Positions 30,533 to 39,801 of a stretch of 64,000 bases of DNA are shown in pieces. Origin of the DNA: DAITAZ01 sp036824045 (GTDB lineage: Bacteria > Pseudomonadota > Gammaproteobacteria > Burkholderiales > Rhodocyclaceae); assembly GCA_036824045.1 (NCBI GenBank), contig DAITAZ010000006.1:1-64000 (forward strand). Direction: 5' to 3'. Position 1 is the first letter of the stretch, and each line of letters begins with the position of its first letter. A program made the translations under genes and the position numbers. The notes below the pieces were generated by a model, which ran no database searches, was not told the origin of the DNA, and saw only the letters and a list, made by a program, of their open reading frames with translations.

Positions 30533-32869
30533 ATGCAAGAACCAATGATCCGCAGGATTCGAAGATGGTGTTTGGGTGTCGGATTGGCCTTCGTGGTGGG
30601 GGCAGCCGCCCACGCCCAGTCATCCAATAGTCTGGTGCTGCTGGTCCCAGACGGGACCAGCAGCACCGACACCCGGGTGTTAGCCTGGGCGGAAACGGCG
30701 CGCCAGGAAGGCTTCCAGCTGGTCACGATGACCGATTCCCAGTTCCTGGCCCTGGGAGCAACCGCGCCTTCCCGGTACCGGGGCATCATCCTGCCGGATC
30801 AGGTGCATGTGACCGCCAGCGACGCCCTAGTGACAGCCATCCAGGCTTACGTCACCCAGGGTGGAACGGTGATGCTCACCTACGACTTCGGGGCACTCAA
30901 CAGCGCGGGGTTCTACCCTGTTCCCAAGTCCCGTTTCAGCGCTCTGGCCGGGGTTGATTACGTGCTCTATGACCAGTTGCTGGACCGAACCGTTGGCCTG
31001 GGGCCGGTGGTAGGGAATCAAAGCGTGCTGCGTCTGTTGCAGGTTCCCCCGGGGAAATCCATTGCCTATACCGCTGCATCCACGACTACCACATCGGCTA
31101 CGGCTGCCAGCGCGTCCGGGACCACCTCAAGTGCCACCACCCTGAGCACGGCGGCGCTGGGCAGTGGGAGTACCACGAGCACTGGCACGGTCTCCAGGAC
31201 CGTGGTCAGCAGCGCTTCTCTGAGCAGTCTGGTGCAGAGCGTGATGTCCACTCAGCTCACGGCCAGCGGCGCCAAGGTGCCTGCGGGAAAAGTCTTGTAC
31301 CTGCCTTCCAGCCGCTACAACCCGGGTGGTGTGAAAGGTTATAACCACAAGGTCTACTTCAAGCTGGGCGTGGAAAAGGCGGTGGGCAGTTCCACCTCCA
31401 CCCAGAAGGCTGCGGCCTCCAGCACGACGGCGACGCCCTCAGTGACGGTGCAGCAGAGTACCGCCATTGCAGCGGATCCGGTGGCGTCCGCGACGCCGGT
31501 TGCGGTGTCCACGGCCAGCACGTCCACCGCCAAGGCCGCCACGGCAACCGTGCAGGCCGTGACAACTGCCGCAGCAACCACTACCGTCGCGAACGACCCG
31601 CTGCACGGCGTCTCGGGCTACATCTATGGCTACCTGACGTACCCCAGCTTCGTTACCCAAGGCGTGTTCGCCGGGACTTCCCTGTTGTCCTCACCCTCCT
31701 ACGGGCTGGTTGCCGGGATCAATACAGTGGGGAGCGGCAAGGTGCTTTTCGTCAATCTGCCGCTCACCTATCTCAAGAGTCAGACAGACGGCATGCTCAT
31801 GCACGGCTTCGTGCGCTACTTCGGGCAGAACATGCTGGGGCTGCCCCGGCTGACCGATCACCCCTTGGGTAAGGGAGGGCTGGTATTCAACTGGCACTGC
31901 GACTATCAGGCCTGTATCGATGCGCTCCCGGCCCTGGACGCGATCGGGACCTGGAATCATGGGCCGTTCTCTTTCCACGTGACGGCGGGTCCGGATACGG
32001 TGGTGCTGGGCGACAAATTGGGCATGGATCTCAACAACAATCCCACTGCCAAGCAATGGCTGGTGAAGCTCGACCAGAAGAAACACCAGATCGGCAGCCA
32101 CGGCGGCTGGAATCATGACCTCTACGGTTACAACGCCAGTGAAACCAACCAGGCTACCTATGAGCCCTGGCTGGTGCAGAACACCCAGGCGGTGGAGAAC
32201 GCCATCGGCCATGCCACCGTCGAGTACTCCGCACCCCAGGGGAACAATCCGAGTTGGTCGTTGAACTGGCAGGAGAACCACGGCGTTGTGGCTTATTACA
32301 CCGGTGGTCATGCGGGGCTGGGTGTTGCCCGGTTCTGGAACGGCGACCGGGTTACCAACACCGGCATGTATGCCTTTCCCGTAACGCCCTTCGGGCTCTA
32401 CGCCACTTTTGAGGAGTGGCAGGAGTTCAACGTCCCCCAGGCGGACGTGCTGCAGTGGTACAAGGATCTGATTACCTTTGGCATGCAGCACCGCACCAGC
32501 CGGCTGATCTATGCCCATCCTCCGGGGGCGGCGGACTTCACCAGCACCGTCAGTGCATTGATGAGTTACGCGGCGACCCAGAAAGCGACGGGCAACTTTA
32601 CCTGGTACACCATGGCGGACCTGGCCAAGTTCAACCTGCGTCGGCAGGCCGTCACCTGGACGACCACCCGCTCGGGGCTGACCGATACGCTCACCGCGAG
32701 CCACGCTTCCGATCTGTCCGGCATGGCCTGGGTGCTGCCCAAGTCTCTCTACAGCGCCGTCCGCCGGGTTTCAGGCACCGCATCAGTGGTGGATGGCGGG
32801 GATCACTGGCTGGCTCGGGTGACAGCAGGCCGAACGGCGAGATTTTCCGCGACGCGCGTCCTGCCTTGA
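30533..32869 (+). CDS. Exported polysaccharide-deacetylase-like protein with amidotransferase-like N-terminal domain
   Basis: 778 residues from ATG 30533, which has GGGAG 7 bases upstream; ATG 30527 lacks spacing. A signal peptide ends near AHAQSS. Residues about 15-165 look like a Rossmann-type amidotransferase-like domain (LVLLVPDG, YRGIILPDQ, GGTVMLTYD). A Ser/Thr/Ala-rich low-complexity region is interrupted by folded segments (about 180-360). From about 440 a NodB-like deacetylase is suggested by NWHCDYQ (metal Asp), GSHGGWNHD (two metal His) and YAHPPG. This domain order is reminiscent of the amidotransferase-like plus deacetylase part of PelA, with the hydrolase part possibly supplied by the protein at 28119. 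It probably acts on extracellular polysaccharide; the substrate is unknown. Confidence 0.6.
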   Translation: MQEPMIRRIRRWCLGVGLAFVVGAAAHAQSSNSLVLLVPDGTSSTDTRVLAWAETARQEGFQLVTMTDSQFLALGATAPSRYRGIILPDQVHVTASDALVTAIQAYVTQGGTVMLTYDFGALNSAGFYPVPKSRFSALAGVDYVLYDQLLDRTVGLGPVVGNQSVLRLLQVPPGKSIAYTAASTTTTSATAASASGTTSSATTLSTAALGSGSTTSTGTVSRTVVSSASLSSLVQSVMSTQLTASGAKVPAGKVLYLPSSRYNPGGVKGYNHKVYFKLGVEKAVGSSTSTQKAAASSTTATPSVTVQQSTAIAADPVASATPVAVSTASTSTAKAATATVQAVTTAAATTTVANDPLHGVSGYIYGYLTYPSFVTQGVFAGTSLLSSPSYGLVAGINTVGSGKVLFVNLPLTYLKSQTDGMLMHGFVRYFGQNMLGLPRLTDHPLGKGGLVFNWHCDYQACIDALPALDAIGTWNHGPFSFHVTAGPDTVVLGDKLGMDLNNNPTAKQWLVKLDQKKHQIGSHGGWNHDLYGYNASETNQATYEPWLVQNTQAVENAIGHATVEYSAPQGNNPSWSLNWQENHGVVAYYTGGHAGLGVARFWNGDRVTNTGMYAFPVTPFGLYATFEEWQEFNVPQADVLQWYKDLITFGMQHRTSRLIYAHPPGAADFTSTVSALMSYAATQKATGNFTWYTMADLAKFNLRRQAVTWTTTRSGLTDTLTASHASDLSGMAWVLPKSLYSAVRRVSGTASVVDGGDHWLARVTAGRTARFSATRVLP
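30634..30667. repeat. Perfect 15-bp inverted repeat inside the deacetylase-like gene
   Basis: GGTGCTGCTGGTCCC at 30634-30648 and its exact complement at 30653-30667 are separated by only AGAC. The hairpin falls about 100 bases into the coding sequence, over codons for LVLLVPDGTSST. Confidence 0.85.
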
Positions 32870-32891
32870 CGTGACGACAATTGCCTGATGT

Positions 32892-32921
32892 GCGGGCCCC
32901 CCGGGGCCCGCTTTATTTTTT
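32892..32921 (+). terminator. Intrinsic terminator after the deacetylase-like gene
   Basis: GCGGGCCCC-CC-GGGGCCCGC followed by TTTATTTTTT, 22 bases after the stop codon. Confidence 0.9.
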
Positions 32922-32984
32922 CAGACGGGTGAAGCTCGGTCAGGGCGGCGGGATAATTCCGGGATTACGTTTCGAGGAGCAATG

Positions 32985-33512
32985 ATGATCCCCAAGGTTG
33001 TTGCAGTGGCCTCCCAATGCCTTCGTGCCAACGCCTCGATTCTGGCGCGTTCCCTTTTGCAGACGGCCCGCTTCGGGCTCCCGCTTGCGGTTGGGCTGGG
33101 TGCGGCACCGGTGCTGGCCGAGCGGATCGGCGAGGTGGACACGGCTTTCAAGCTGGTCGGGCCGGACCACAAGATCGTGGTGGAGGCTTTTGATGACCCC
33201 AAAGTCTCGGGGGTGACCTGTCACCTTTCCCGTGCCAAAAAGGGTGGGGTAAAGGGTGCGCTGGGCTTGGCGGAGGACCCGTCCGATGCGTCCATCGCCT
33301 GCCGCCAGGTCGGACCGATCACCATCAGCCAGCCTCTGCCGGATAAGGAGGAGGTGTTTTCCGAGAGCGCCAGCGTGCTGTTCAAACGGGTGCGCGTGGT
33401 GCGGCTGATGGACCGCAAGCGGCAGGTGCTGGTGTATCTGACCTATTCCGACAAGCTGATCGATGGCTCGCCGAAGAACGCCATCAGTACGGTGCCGCTG
33501 CAGCTCAGGTGA
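32985..33512 (+). CDS. creA: CreA family exported protein
   Basis: 175 residues with a signal peptide ending near VLAERIG. It matches CreA (DUF/CreA family) in the core IGEVDTAFKLVGPDHKIVVEAFDDPKVSGVTCHLSRAK and the paired cysteines before and after the central loop. Function of the family is poorly known. ATG 32985 is preferred over ATG 32982 because AGGAG is 5 bases upstream. It is monocistronic between two terminator-like hairpins. Confidence 0.88.
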   Translation: MIPKVVAVASQCLRANASILARSLLQTARFGLPLAVGLGAAPVLAERIGEVDTAFKLVGPDHKIVVEAFDDPKVSGVTCHLSRAKKGGVKGALGLAEDPSDASIACRQVGPITISQPLPDKEEVFSESASVLFKRVRVVRLMDRKRQVLVYLTYSDKLIDGSPKNAISTVPLQLR

Positions 33513-33519
33513 GGCCGAC

Positions 33520-33542
33520 GCCGGGTGCGGGACGCACCCGGC
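33520..33542. terminator. Hairpin between convergent creA and folE2
   Basis: GCCGGGTGCG-GGA-CGCACCCGGC is a strong 10-bp stem without a clear T-run. It probably separates the two convergent transcripts. Confidence 0.6.
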
Positions 33543-33548
33543 GCGGGA

Positions 33549-34370
33549 TCAGGATGTGCCTTTGTTGTTTTCGATCAGGGCGTAGGCCGAGTGATTGTGG
33601 ATGGACTCGAAGTTCTCCGATTCCACCACATAGGCGGCGACCCGGGTATCCCGGTTGAGCAGGCCGGCCACGTCCCGAACCATGTCTTCCACGAACTTGG
33701 GGTTGTCGTAGGCGCGCTCGGTCACGTATTTCTCGTCCGGACGCTTGAGCAGGCCGAACAGCTCGCAGGAGGCCTGGCTTTCCACCAACCGGATGAGTTC
33801 CTCGATCCACAGATGCTCCCGCGTGCGGGCAGTCACGGTGACGTGGGAGCGCTGATTGTGGGCGCCACGCTCAGAGATCTTTTTCGAGCACGGGCACAGG
33901 CTCGTGACCGGCACCACCACTTTCATGTTGAACTCGTAGATGCCCCCTGCCTTGATGTCACCAAAGAACGTGACCTCGTAATCCATCAGGCTGCGTACTC
34001 CGGACACCGGAGCCGCCTTGTCGATGAAGTAGGGGAAGGTCATCTCGATGTGACCGGTTTCCGCTTCGAGTTTCTTGACCATCTCCCGGAGCATGGGCTC
34101 GAAGGATTCGACGGAGATCTCGTAGTCGTGGCTGTTGAGGATCTCCACGAAGCGGGACATGTGGGTGCCCTTGAAATTGTGCGGCAGGCCCACGTACATA
34201 TTGAAGGTGGCGATGGTGTGCTGCACGCCGCCATTCTTGTCCATCACCCTCACCGGGTGGCGGATGGACTTGATACCCACTTTGTTGATGGCCAGATGGC
34301 GGGTGTCCTCGGAACTCTGTACATCCGGGATGGGGGTGTTGTCGGGGTTGGAGGTGTCTCGGGCGTTCAT
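33549..34370 (-). CDS. folE2: GTP cyclohydrolase I type IB (FolE2)
   Basis: 273 residues; first step of folate and queuosine precursor synthesis, GTP to 7,8-dihydroneopterin triphosphate. FolE2 hallmarks are VVVPVTSLCPCSKKISERGAHNQRS with the metal-binding Cys, and the catalytic region containing HNHSAYALIE. ATG 34370 (MNARDTSNPDNTP) has GGGAG about 9 bases upstream; an upstream in-frame ATG adds 26 atypical residues. It lies 70 bases downstream of dxs on the same strand. FolE2 tolerates zinc limitation; no Zur box was found. Confidence 0.93.
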   Translation of the reverse strand: MNARDTSNPDNTPIPDVQSSEDTRHLAINKVGIKSIRHPVRVMDKNGGVQHTIATFNMYVGLPHNFKGTHMSRFVEILNSHDYEISVESFEPMLREMVKKLEAETGHIEMTFPYFIDKAAPVSGVRSLMDYEVTFFGDIKAGGIYEFNMKVVVPVTSLCPCSKKISERGAHNQRSHVTVTARTREHLWIEELIRLVESQASCELFGLLKRPDEKYVTERAYDNPKFVEDMVRDVAGLLNRDTRVAAYVVESENFESIHNHSAYALIENNKGTS

Positions 34371-34440
34371 GTCTGATTCTCCCGGGGGCGCAACGGCGCC
34401 CGATTGGTCATTTTGCTGCATCGTAACATTCCCGAGAAAA

Positions 34441-36306
34441 TCACTCAACTATTGCCGCCCGGATCCGTGCTTCCACGCCCGCCGCATCCAGCCCGACGCT
34501 GGCCAGGAGCTGGTGCTGATCGCCGTGATCCACAAACCGGTCCGGCAACCCCAGGCGCAACAGACGGACGGGGTGATTGCGCTGTTCCAGCACATGTTCC
34601 ACTTCGGAGCCGGCGCCGCCGGCAACCGCGTTTTCCTCCAGCGTCACCAGCAGGTCATGCTCCTGCGCCAGTTGATGGACCAGCGTTTCGTCCATCGGTT
34701 TCACAAAGCGCATGTTGGCGACGGTTGCGTCCAGCCTGCCGCCCACCTCGAGGGCGGTTCCGAGCATGCTGCCGAAGGCCAGGAGCGCGACCTTGCGGCC
34801 CGCGCGGCGGATTTCGCCCTTGCCCACCGGCAAAGCCTTCATCTCGGCTTGCAGTGGCACGCCCATGCCGGTGCCGCGGGGGTAGCGCACGATGCTGGGC
34901 TGGTCCAGCGTGTGGCCGGTGTAGAGCATCTGCCGGCATTCGTTTTCATCCGCGGGCGCCATGATTACCAGATTGGGCACGCACAGCAGATAGGAGAGAT
35001 CGAAGGCGCCGTGGTGAGTCGCCCCATCGGCGCCCACCAGTCCGGCGCGGTCCAGGGCGAAGACTACCGGCAGGTTCTGCAGTGCCACATCGTGCACCAG
35101 TTGGTCGTAGGCTCGCTGCAGGAAGGTGGAGTAGATGGCGACTACCGGGCGCAGTCCCTCGGCGGCGAGGCCGGCGGCGAACGTTACGGCATGCTGCTCG
35201 GCAATTCCCACGTCGAAGTAGCGGTCCGGGTACTCGTGAGCGAAGCGGACCATGCCCGAGCCTTCCCGCATGGCAGGAGTGATGGCCATCAGGCGGGGAT
35301 CTTTGGCCGCCATGTCGCACAGCCAGTCACCAAACACCTGGGTGTAGGTGAGATGTCCTCCCCCCTTGGCGGTCTGAATGCCGGCGGTGTGGTCGAACTT
35401 GCCCACGCCGTGGTAAAGGATGGGGTCGGCCTCCGCCAGCTTGTAGCCCTGGCCTTTGCGGGTTACCACATGCAGAAACTGCGGGCCGCTCAGATTCCGC
35501 AGATTGCGCAGCGTGGGAATGAGGGCGTCCAGATCGTGCCCGTCGATCGGGCCGTAGTAGTGGAAGCCGAATTCCTCGAACAGCGTGCTCGGCGAGAGCA
35601 TGCCCTTCATGTGCTCCTCGGCCCGCTTGGCCAGTTCGTGCAGCGGGGGCGCCGCGCGCAGCAGCCGTTCGCCGGCCCGGCGCGCGGCGTGAAAGGTGCG
35701 GCCGGACATCAGCCGCGCCAGGATGTTGGTCAGCGCACCGACCGGGGGAGAGATCGACATCTCGTTGTCGTTGAGGATCACCAGCAGGTTGGCGTCGGTC
35801 ACCCCGGCGTTGTTGAGGGCTTCAAAGGCCATGCCGGCGGACATGGCGCCATCGCCGATGATGGCTACCGCCCGTCGGTCCTGACCCAGGCGCTTGGCCG
35901 CAACAGCCATGCCGAGCGCGGCCGAGATGGATGTGGACGAATGTGCGGTGCCAAAAGTGTCGTACTCGCTTTCGCAGCGACGGGGAAACCCGGATATCCC
36001 CCCGAACTGGCGCAGTCCGCTCATGGCCTCGCGGCGGCCGGTGAGCACCTTGTGGCCGTAGGTCTGATGGCCCACGTCCCATACCAGCCGGTCTTCCGGT
36101 GTGTTGAAAACGTGGTGCAGGGCGATGGTGAGCTCGACAGTGCCCAGATTGGACGAAAGATGGCCCCCCGTGCGGGAGACCGACTCCACCAGGAAGCCCC
36201 GCAGCTCCTGGGCGAGCTGGTGCAGGGCGGGGCGCTCCAGCCGACGCAGGTCGTCCGGCGAGTGGATGGTGGAGAGCAGTGGGTAGGTGGTCGATGAGTT
36301 TTGCAT
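34441..36306 (-). CDS. dxs: 1-deoxy-D-xylulose-5-phosphate synthase
   Basis: 621 residues, family-length. First step of the MEP isoprenoid pathway, joining pyruvate and glyceraldehyde 3-phosphate with thiamine diphosphate. Visible motifs are the N-terminal histidine region TGGHLSSNLG, WDVGHQTYGHK, the ThDP motif GDGAMSAGMAFEALNNAG, and the C-terminal domain start FVFALDRAGLVGADG-like sequence (VVFALDRAGLVGADGATHHG). ATG 36306 (MQNSSTTYPLL) follows ispA by 28 bases. It forms an xseB-ispA-dxs operon. Confidence 0.96.
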   Translation of the reverse strand: MQNSSTTYPLLSTIHSPDDLRRLERPALHQLAQELRGFLVESVSRTGGHLSSNLGTVELTIALHHVFNTPEDRLVWDVGHQTYGHKVLTGRREAMSGLRQFGGISGFPRRCESEYDTFGTAHSSTSISAALGMAVAAKRLGQDRRAVAIIGDGAMSAGMAFEALNNAGVTDANLLVILNDNEMSISPPVGALTNILARLMSGRTFHAARRAGERLLRAAPPLHELAKRAEEHMKGMLSPSTLFEEFGFHYYGPIDGHDLDALIPTLRNLRNLSGPQFLHVVTRKGQGYKLAEADPILYHGVGKFDHTAGIQTAKGGGHLTYTQVFGDWLCDMAAKDPRLMAITPAMREGSGMVRFAHEYPDRYFDVGIAEQHAVTFAAGLAAEGLRPVVAIYSTFLQRAYDQLVHDVALQNLPVVFALDRAGLVGADGATHHGAFDLSYLLCVPNLVIMAPADENECRQMLYTGHTLDQPSIVRYPRGTGMGVPLQAEMKALPVGKGEIRRAGRKVALLAFGSMLGTALEVGGRLDATVANMRFVKPMDETLVHQLAQEHDLLVTLEENAVAGGAGSEVEHVLEQRNHPVRLLRLGLPDRFVDHGDQHQLLASVGLDAAGVEARIRAAIVE

Positions 36307-36334
36307 GATCTGGCGCAAGGGCGGCCCGAAGGAA

Positions 36335-37231
36335 TCAGAAGTTTCGCTGGACGATGAAGTCGGTGAGTTCTCGCAGGCGGGTTGCGCCAGGTCCGAGTGC
36401 TTCAAGTGCGTCCTGCGCCCGTTGCCGGAGATCGGCTGCCAGTGCTTTGGCCTCCTTGATCCCGAGCAGGCTGACATACGTTGGTTTGTCCTGGGCAGCG
36501 TCCTTCCCGGCCGTTTTGCCGAGAGTGGCGGTGCTGGCCTCGCAGTCGAGAATGTCGTCCACAACTTGGAACAACAGCCCCGCGCACTTGCTGAAGTGGT
36601 CCAGGGGTTCAAGCACGGTCAGCGGGGGGGCTTCGCCGCAGTAGGCGCCCAGGAGCACCGCCGCACGAATCAGGGCGCCGGTCTTGTGGATGTGCATGAA
36701 CTCCAGCTCGGCCAGCGTCAGTTCCTGCCCCACCGCAGCCAGATCAATGGCCTGGCCCCCCGCCATGCCCCGGGAGCCCGAGGCGCGGGCCAGGAGGTTG
36801 ATCATCTCCACCTGCTGGGTGGGCGTGGCAGCGGGCGCGTGTTCGCTGATCACCTGAAAGGCCAGGGTCTGAAGGCTGTCGCCCACGAGCAGCGCCGTGG
36901 CTTCGTCGTACGCCACATGGCAGGTCGGCTTGCCGCGACGCAGCGTGTCGTCATCCATGCAGGGGAGGTCGTCATGCACGAGCGAATAGGCATGGATCAG
37001 TTCCACCGCCGCGGCCACCAGGTCGAGCCGCTGAGGCGGTGCATCCACAAGAGCGCCCGCCGCGTGGGCCAGCAGCGGGCGCACGCGCTTCCCTCCGCCC
37101 AGCACGGCATAGCGCATGGCCTGGTGCAGGCGTTGCGGAGCGATCTGGGGGGCGGGGAGCAGACGTTCCAGCGTGTGCTCCGTGCGCGCCTGGATGTCCG
37201 CCATCCAGGCCTTGAAATCAGGTAGGTTCAT
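36335..37231 (-). CDS. ispA: Farnesyl/geranyl diphosphate synthase
   Basis: 298 residues; trans-prenyltransferase making geranyl and farnesyl diphosphate. The first Asp-rich motif is LVHDDLPCMDDD and the second VVDDILDCEA. GGKRVRP binds pyrophosphate. ATG 37231 (MNLPDF) gives the typical length; ATG 37255 is an alternative, and neither has a strong ribosome binding site, suggesting coupling to xseB 50 bases upstream. Confidence 0.95.
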   Translation of the reverse strand: MNLPDFKAWMADIQARTEHTLERLLPAPQIAPQRLHQAMRYAVLGGGKRVRPLLAHAAGALVDAPPQRLDLVAAAVELIHAYSLVHDDLPCMDDDTLRRGKPTCHVAYDEATALLVGDSLQTLAFQVISEHAPAATPTQQVEMINLLARASGSRGMAGGQAIDLAAVGQELTLAELEFMHIHKTGALIRAAVLLGAYCGEAPPLTVLEPLDHFSKCAGLLFQVVDDILDCEASTATLGKTAGKDAAQDKPTYVSLLGIKEAKALAADLRQRAQDALEALGPGATRLRELTDFIVQRNF

Positions 37232-37281
37232 GTGGTTCTGCAGGGTCGCACGCATGGTCGCGCGTCAGTCCGGATCGCGGT

Positions 37282-37533
37282 TCATCGGTCTTTGCCGCCC
37301 GCCTGAAACGGCCGTAACTGGCCGTTCTCCAGCACTTGCAGTTGCTGCTCGGCGGCGCTCAGGGTGGCCTGGCAATATTGCAGCAGGCTTACACCGCGTC
37401 GATAGCCTCCGAGCGCATCTTCAAGGCTCTGTTGCCCGGTTTCGAGCGCGAGGACGATGGACTCAAGTTCAGACAGCGCGGCCTCGAAAGTCTCGGGCGG
37501 CTGGGGAGTGTGCTCGGGCGCCGGATTGGCCAT
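37282..37533 (-). CDS. xseB: Exodeoxyribonuclease VII small subunit
   Basis: 83 residues. Typical XseB pattern: TFEAALSELESIVLALETGQQSLEDALGGYRRGVSLLQYCQATLSAAEQQL, a helical small subunit that partners XseA for single-strand DNA digestion. ATG 37533 (MANPAPEH) was chosen; the 22 upstream codons overlap the probable promoter. It is the first gene of the xseB-ispA-dxs operon. Confidence 0.93.
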   Translation of the reverse strand: MANPAPEHTPQPPETFEAALSELESIVLALETGQQSLEDALGGYRRGVSLLQYCQATLSAAEQQLQVLENGQLRPFQAGGKDR

Positions 37534-37662
37534 TTGACGGGAATCAATCCTAAACAGTAAAAAATATCTTATTCTTAACCTTTTGGTCAAATCCCTCACG
37601 GGGTATACTCTTCGGCTTTTTTCCGGCTTGGTTTCCGGCTTTCATCGTTCTGGAGGTTGGGG

Positions 37663-38766
37663 ATGTCCGACATCGCTTCTCTTTCGCAGCTTGCTCCCGC
37701 TGCTTCGCAACTGCCCGTTGACTGCTACTTTGACGAGCAACTTTTCGAATTGGAGAAGCGTCTGCTCTTCGATGCCGGGCCCGGCTACATCGGCCATGAG
37801 CTGATGGTGCCGAACGAAAACGACTACCACACCATCGAGTGGCTCGATCACGGGCAGATGCTGGTGCGTGGCAAGCGTGGTCCGGAGTTCCTGTCCAATG
37901 TGTGTCGCCATCGCCAGGCCATCATGCTCCAGGGGCGAGGCAACGGGCGCAATATCGTGTGTCCGGTCCACCGCTGGACCTATGACAACGAGGGCACCTT
38001 GCTTGGGGCGCCCCATTTCAGCGACAACCCCTGCCTGAATCTGCACAAGTCTCCGCTGCAGAACTGGAACGGCCTGCTCTTCAACGGCAAGCGGGATGTG
38101 GCGCGCGACCTGGCCCACATGGGTGTTGCCGGGGATCTGGATTTCTCCGGCTATATGCTGGACCGGGTGATGATCCACGAGTGCAACTACAACTGGAAGA
38201 CCTTCATCGAGGTGTATCTGGAGGACTACCACGTTGCCCCCTATCACCCCGGGCTGGGCAATTTTGTCACCTGCGACGATCTGAAGTGGGAGTTTGGTGA
38301 CTGGTACTCGGTGCAGACGGTGGGGATCAACAACGGTCTGGCCCGCTCGGGGTCGGCTACCTACGAGCGCTGGCACAAGGCGGTGCTGGAGTATTACAAC
38401 GGCGCAGTGCCCCCCCATGGCGCGATCTGGCTCACGTATTACCCCAATATCATGGTTGAGTGGTATCCGCACGTGCTGGTGATCAGCCACCTGATTCCCC
38501 GCGGACTGCACCAGACGACGAATGTGGTGGAGTTTTACTACCCCGAAGACATCGTGCTGTTCGAGCGGGAGTTCGTGGAAGCCGAGCAGGCTGCCTACAT
38601 GGAAACGGCGGTGGAGGACGACGACATTGCCGAGCGCATGGATCGGGGCCGTCTTGCCCTGTTGGCGCAAGGGGTCAATCAGGTCGGGCCATACCAGTCG
38701 CCCATGGAAGATGGCATGCAGCACTTCCATGAGTTCTATCGCCGGGAAGTGCTGGCCAAGCGCTGA
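37663..38766 (+). CDS. Rieske [2Fe-2S] ring-hydroxylating oxygenase alpha-subunit-like protein
   Basis: 367 residues. The Rieske motif is C81-R-H83 ... C100-P-V-H103, followed by a catalytic domain with mononuclear iron ligands suggested in EVYLEDYHVAPYHPGL. No adjacent beta subunit or reductase is visible. GGAGG is 6 bases before ATG 37663, while the frame is open to a TTG six bases earlier. Orphan alpha-like proteins of this kind are common in betaproteobacteria; the substrate is unknown. It is divergent from xseB and ends in a terminator. Confidence 0.88.
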   Translation: MSDIASLSQLAPAASQLPVDCYFDEQLFELEKRLLFDAGPGYIGHELMVPNENDYHTIEWLDHGQMLVRGKRGPEFLSNVCRHRQAIMLQGRGNGRNIVCPVHRWTYDNEGTLLGAPHFSDNPCLNLHKSPLQNWNGLLFNGKRDVARDLAHMGVAGDLDFSGYMLDRVMIHECNYNWKTFIEVYLEDYHVAPYHPGLGNFVTCDDLKWEFGDWYSVQTVGINNGLARSGSATYERWHKAVLEYYNGAVPPHGAIWLTYYPNIMVEWYPHVLVISHLIPRGLHQTTNVVEFYYPEDIVLFEREFVEAEQAAYMETAVEDDDIAERMDRGRLALLAQGVNQVGPYQSPMEDGMQHFHEFYRREVLAKR

Positions 38767-38792
38767 GCCCTGCTTGATCCCCCTTCCCTGTG

Positions 38793-38825
38793 CAAGCCCG
38801 GGCCTCCGCCCGGGCTTTTCGTTTG
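38793..38825 (+). terminator. Intrinsic terminator after the Rieske gene
   Basis: AAGCCCGGG-CCTCC-GCCCGGGCTT followed by TTCGTTT. Confidence 0.85.
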
Positions 38826-38886
38826 CCGGTGACCGCCGGGTGGCTGTGCCATCACGGCTGCAGCGCGGCGCGCGCTGATCCCTGAT

Positions 38887-39744
38887 ATGGCCTCGCTCTG
38901 GATGCTGGTTGCCAGCTTGTTCTTCGCCAGCATGGGGGTTTGCGTAAAGCTGGGCGCGGCGAGCTTTTCCTCGGCGGAACTGGTGTTCTACCGCGGGTTC
39001 ATTGCCGCCGTACTGATCGGTGCCACCATCGGGGTGCGTCGCTGGAGCTTGCGCACGCCCCATGTCGCTGCCCACTTTCGTCGTGGCTTGTCAGGGTTTG
39101 TGTCGCTGGCCATGTATTTCTACGCCATTTCGCGCCTGCCCTTGCCGACAGCGGTGACGCTGAACTACACCGCGCCCTTGTTTCTCGCAGGCATGCTGGC
39201 CGTTACCGGACGGGAAAAGGTGCGGCCCGGGCTGCTGTTGGCGCTGGTCGTCGGCTTCGTCGGAATCGCGCTGCTTCTGCGGCCCACCTTTGCGGGGGAG
39301 CAGTGGGTCGCAGGCCTCGTGGGGCTGGCTTCCGGCGTCACCGCGGCCATGGCTTACTGGAATGTGCGCGAATTGGGTGCGCTGGGCGAACCGGAGTGGC
39401 GAACGGTATTCTATTTTTCCTTGTTCTCCGCCCTGGGGGGGCTGCCCTGGATGGTGACCGGGCAGACCCTGCACGCGGTGGGAGGGCAGGGCTTGCTCCT
39501 GCTGCTCGGCGTGGGAGGGTTTGGCGCGCTGGCGCAACTGGCCATGACCCGGGCCTACAAGTACGGCAAGACGCTTGTTTCCGCCAGCCTGGCGTACAGC
39601 ACGGTGGTATTTTCGAGCCTGTACGGAATCCTCATCTGGGATGACCAACTCGATGCCTTTTCCTGGCTGGGCGTGGGGCTGGTCGTCGGGAGTGGCCTGC
39701 TGGCCTCCCAATCCGCCCGTTCCGCCCCGGCCGAGCAGGATTGA
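38887..39744 (+). CDS. EamA/DMT-superfamily transporter
   Basis: 285 residues, about ten hydrophobic helices in two EamA halves (first begins LWMLVASLFFASMGVCVKLG; second near GLASGVTAAMAYWNVREL). These are inner-membrane exporters or permeases of small metabolites; the substrate cannot be predicted. ATG 38887 gives the standard N-terminus. Confidence 0.88.
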   Translation: MASLWMLVASLFFASMGVCVKLGAASFSSAELVFYRGFIAAVLIGATIGVRRWSLRTPHVAAHFRRGLSGFVSLAMYFYAISRLPLPTAVTLNYTAPLFLAGMLAVTGREKVRPGLLLALVVGFVGIALLLRPTFAGEQWVAGLVGLASGVTAAMAYWNVRELGALGEPEWRTVFYFSLFSALGGLPWMVTGQTLHAVGGQGLLLLLGVGGFGALAQLAMTRAYKYGKTLVSASLAYSTVVFSSLYGILIWDDQLDAFSWLGVGLVVGSGLLASQSARSAPAEQD

Positions 39745-39801
39745 AGGGCCGCGGTGGCGGGGATATAGTGACCACGCCTGTCTGAAAACAAGGAAACGAT
39801 C

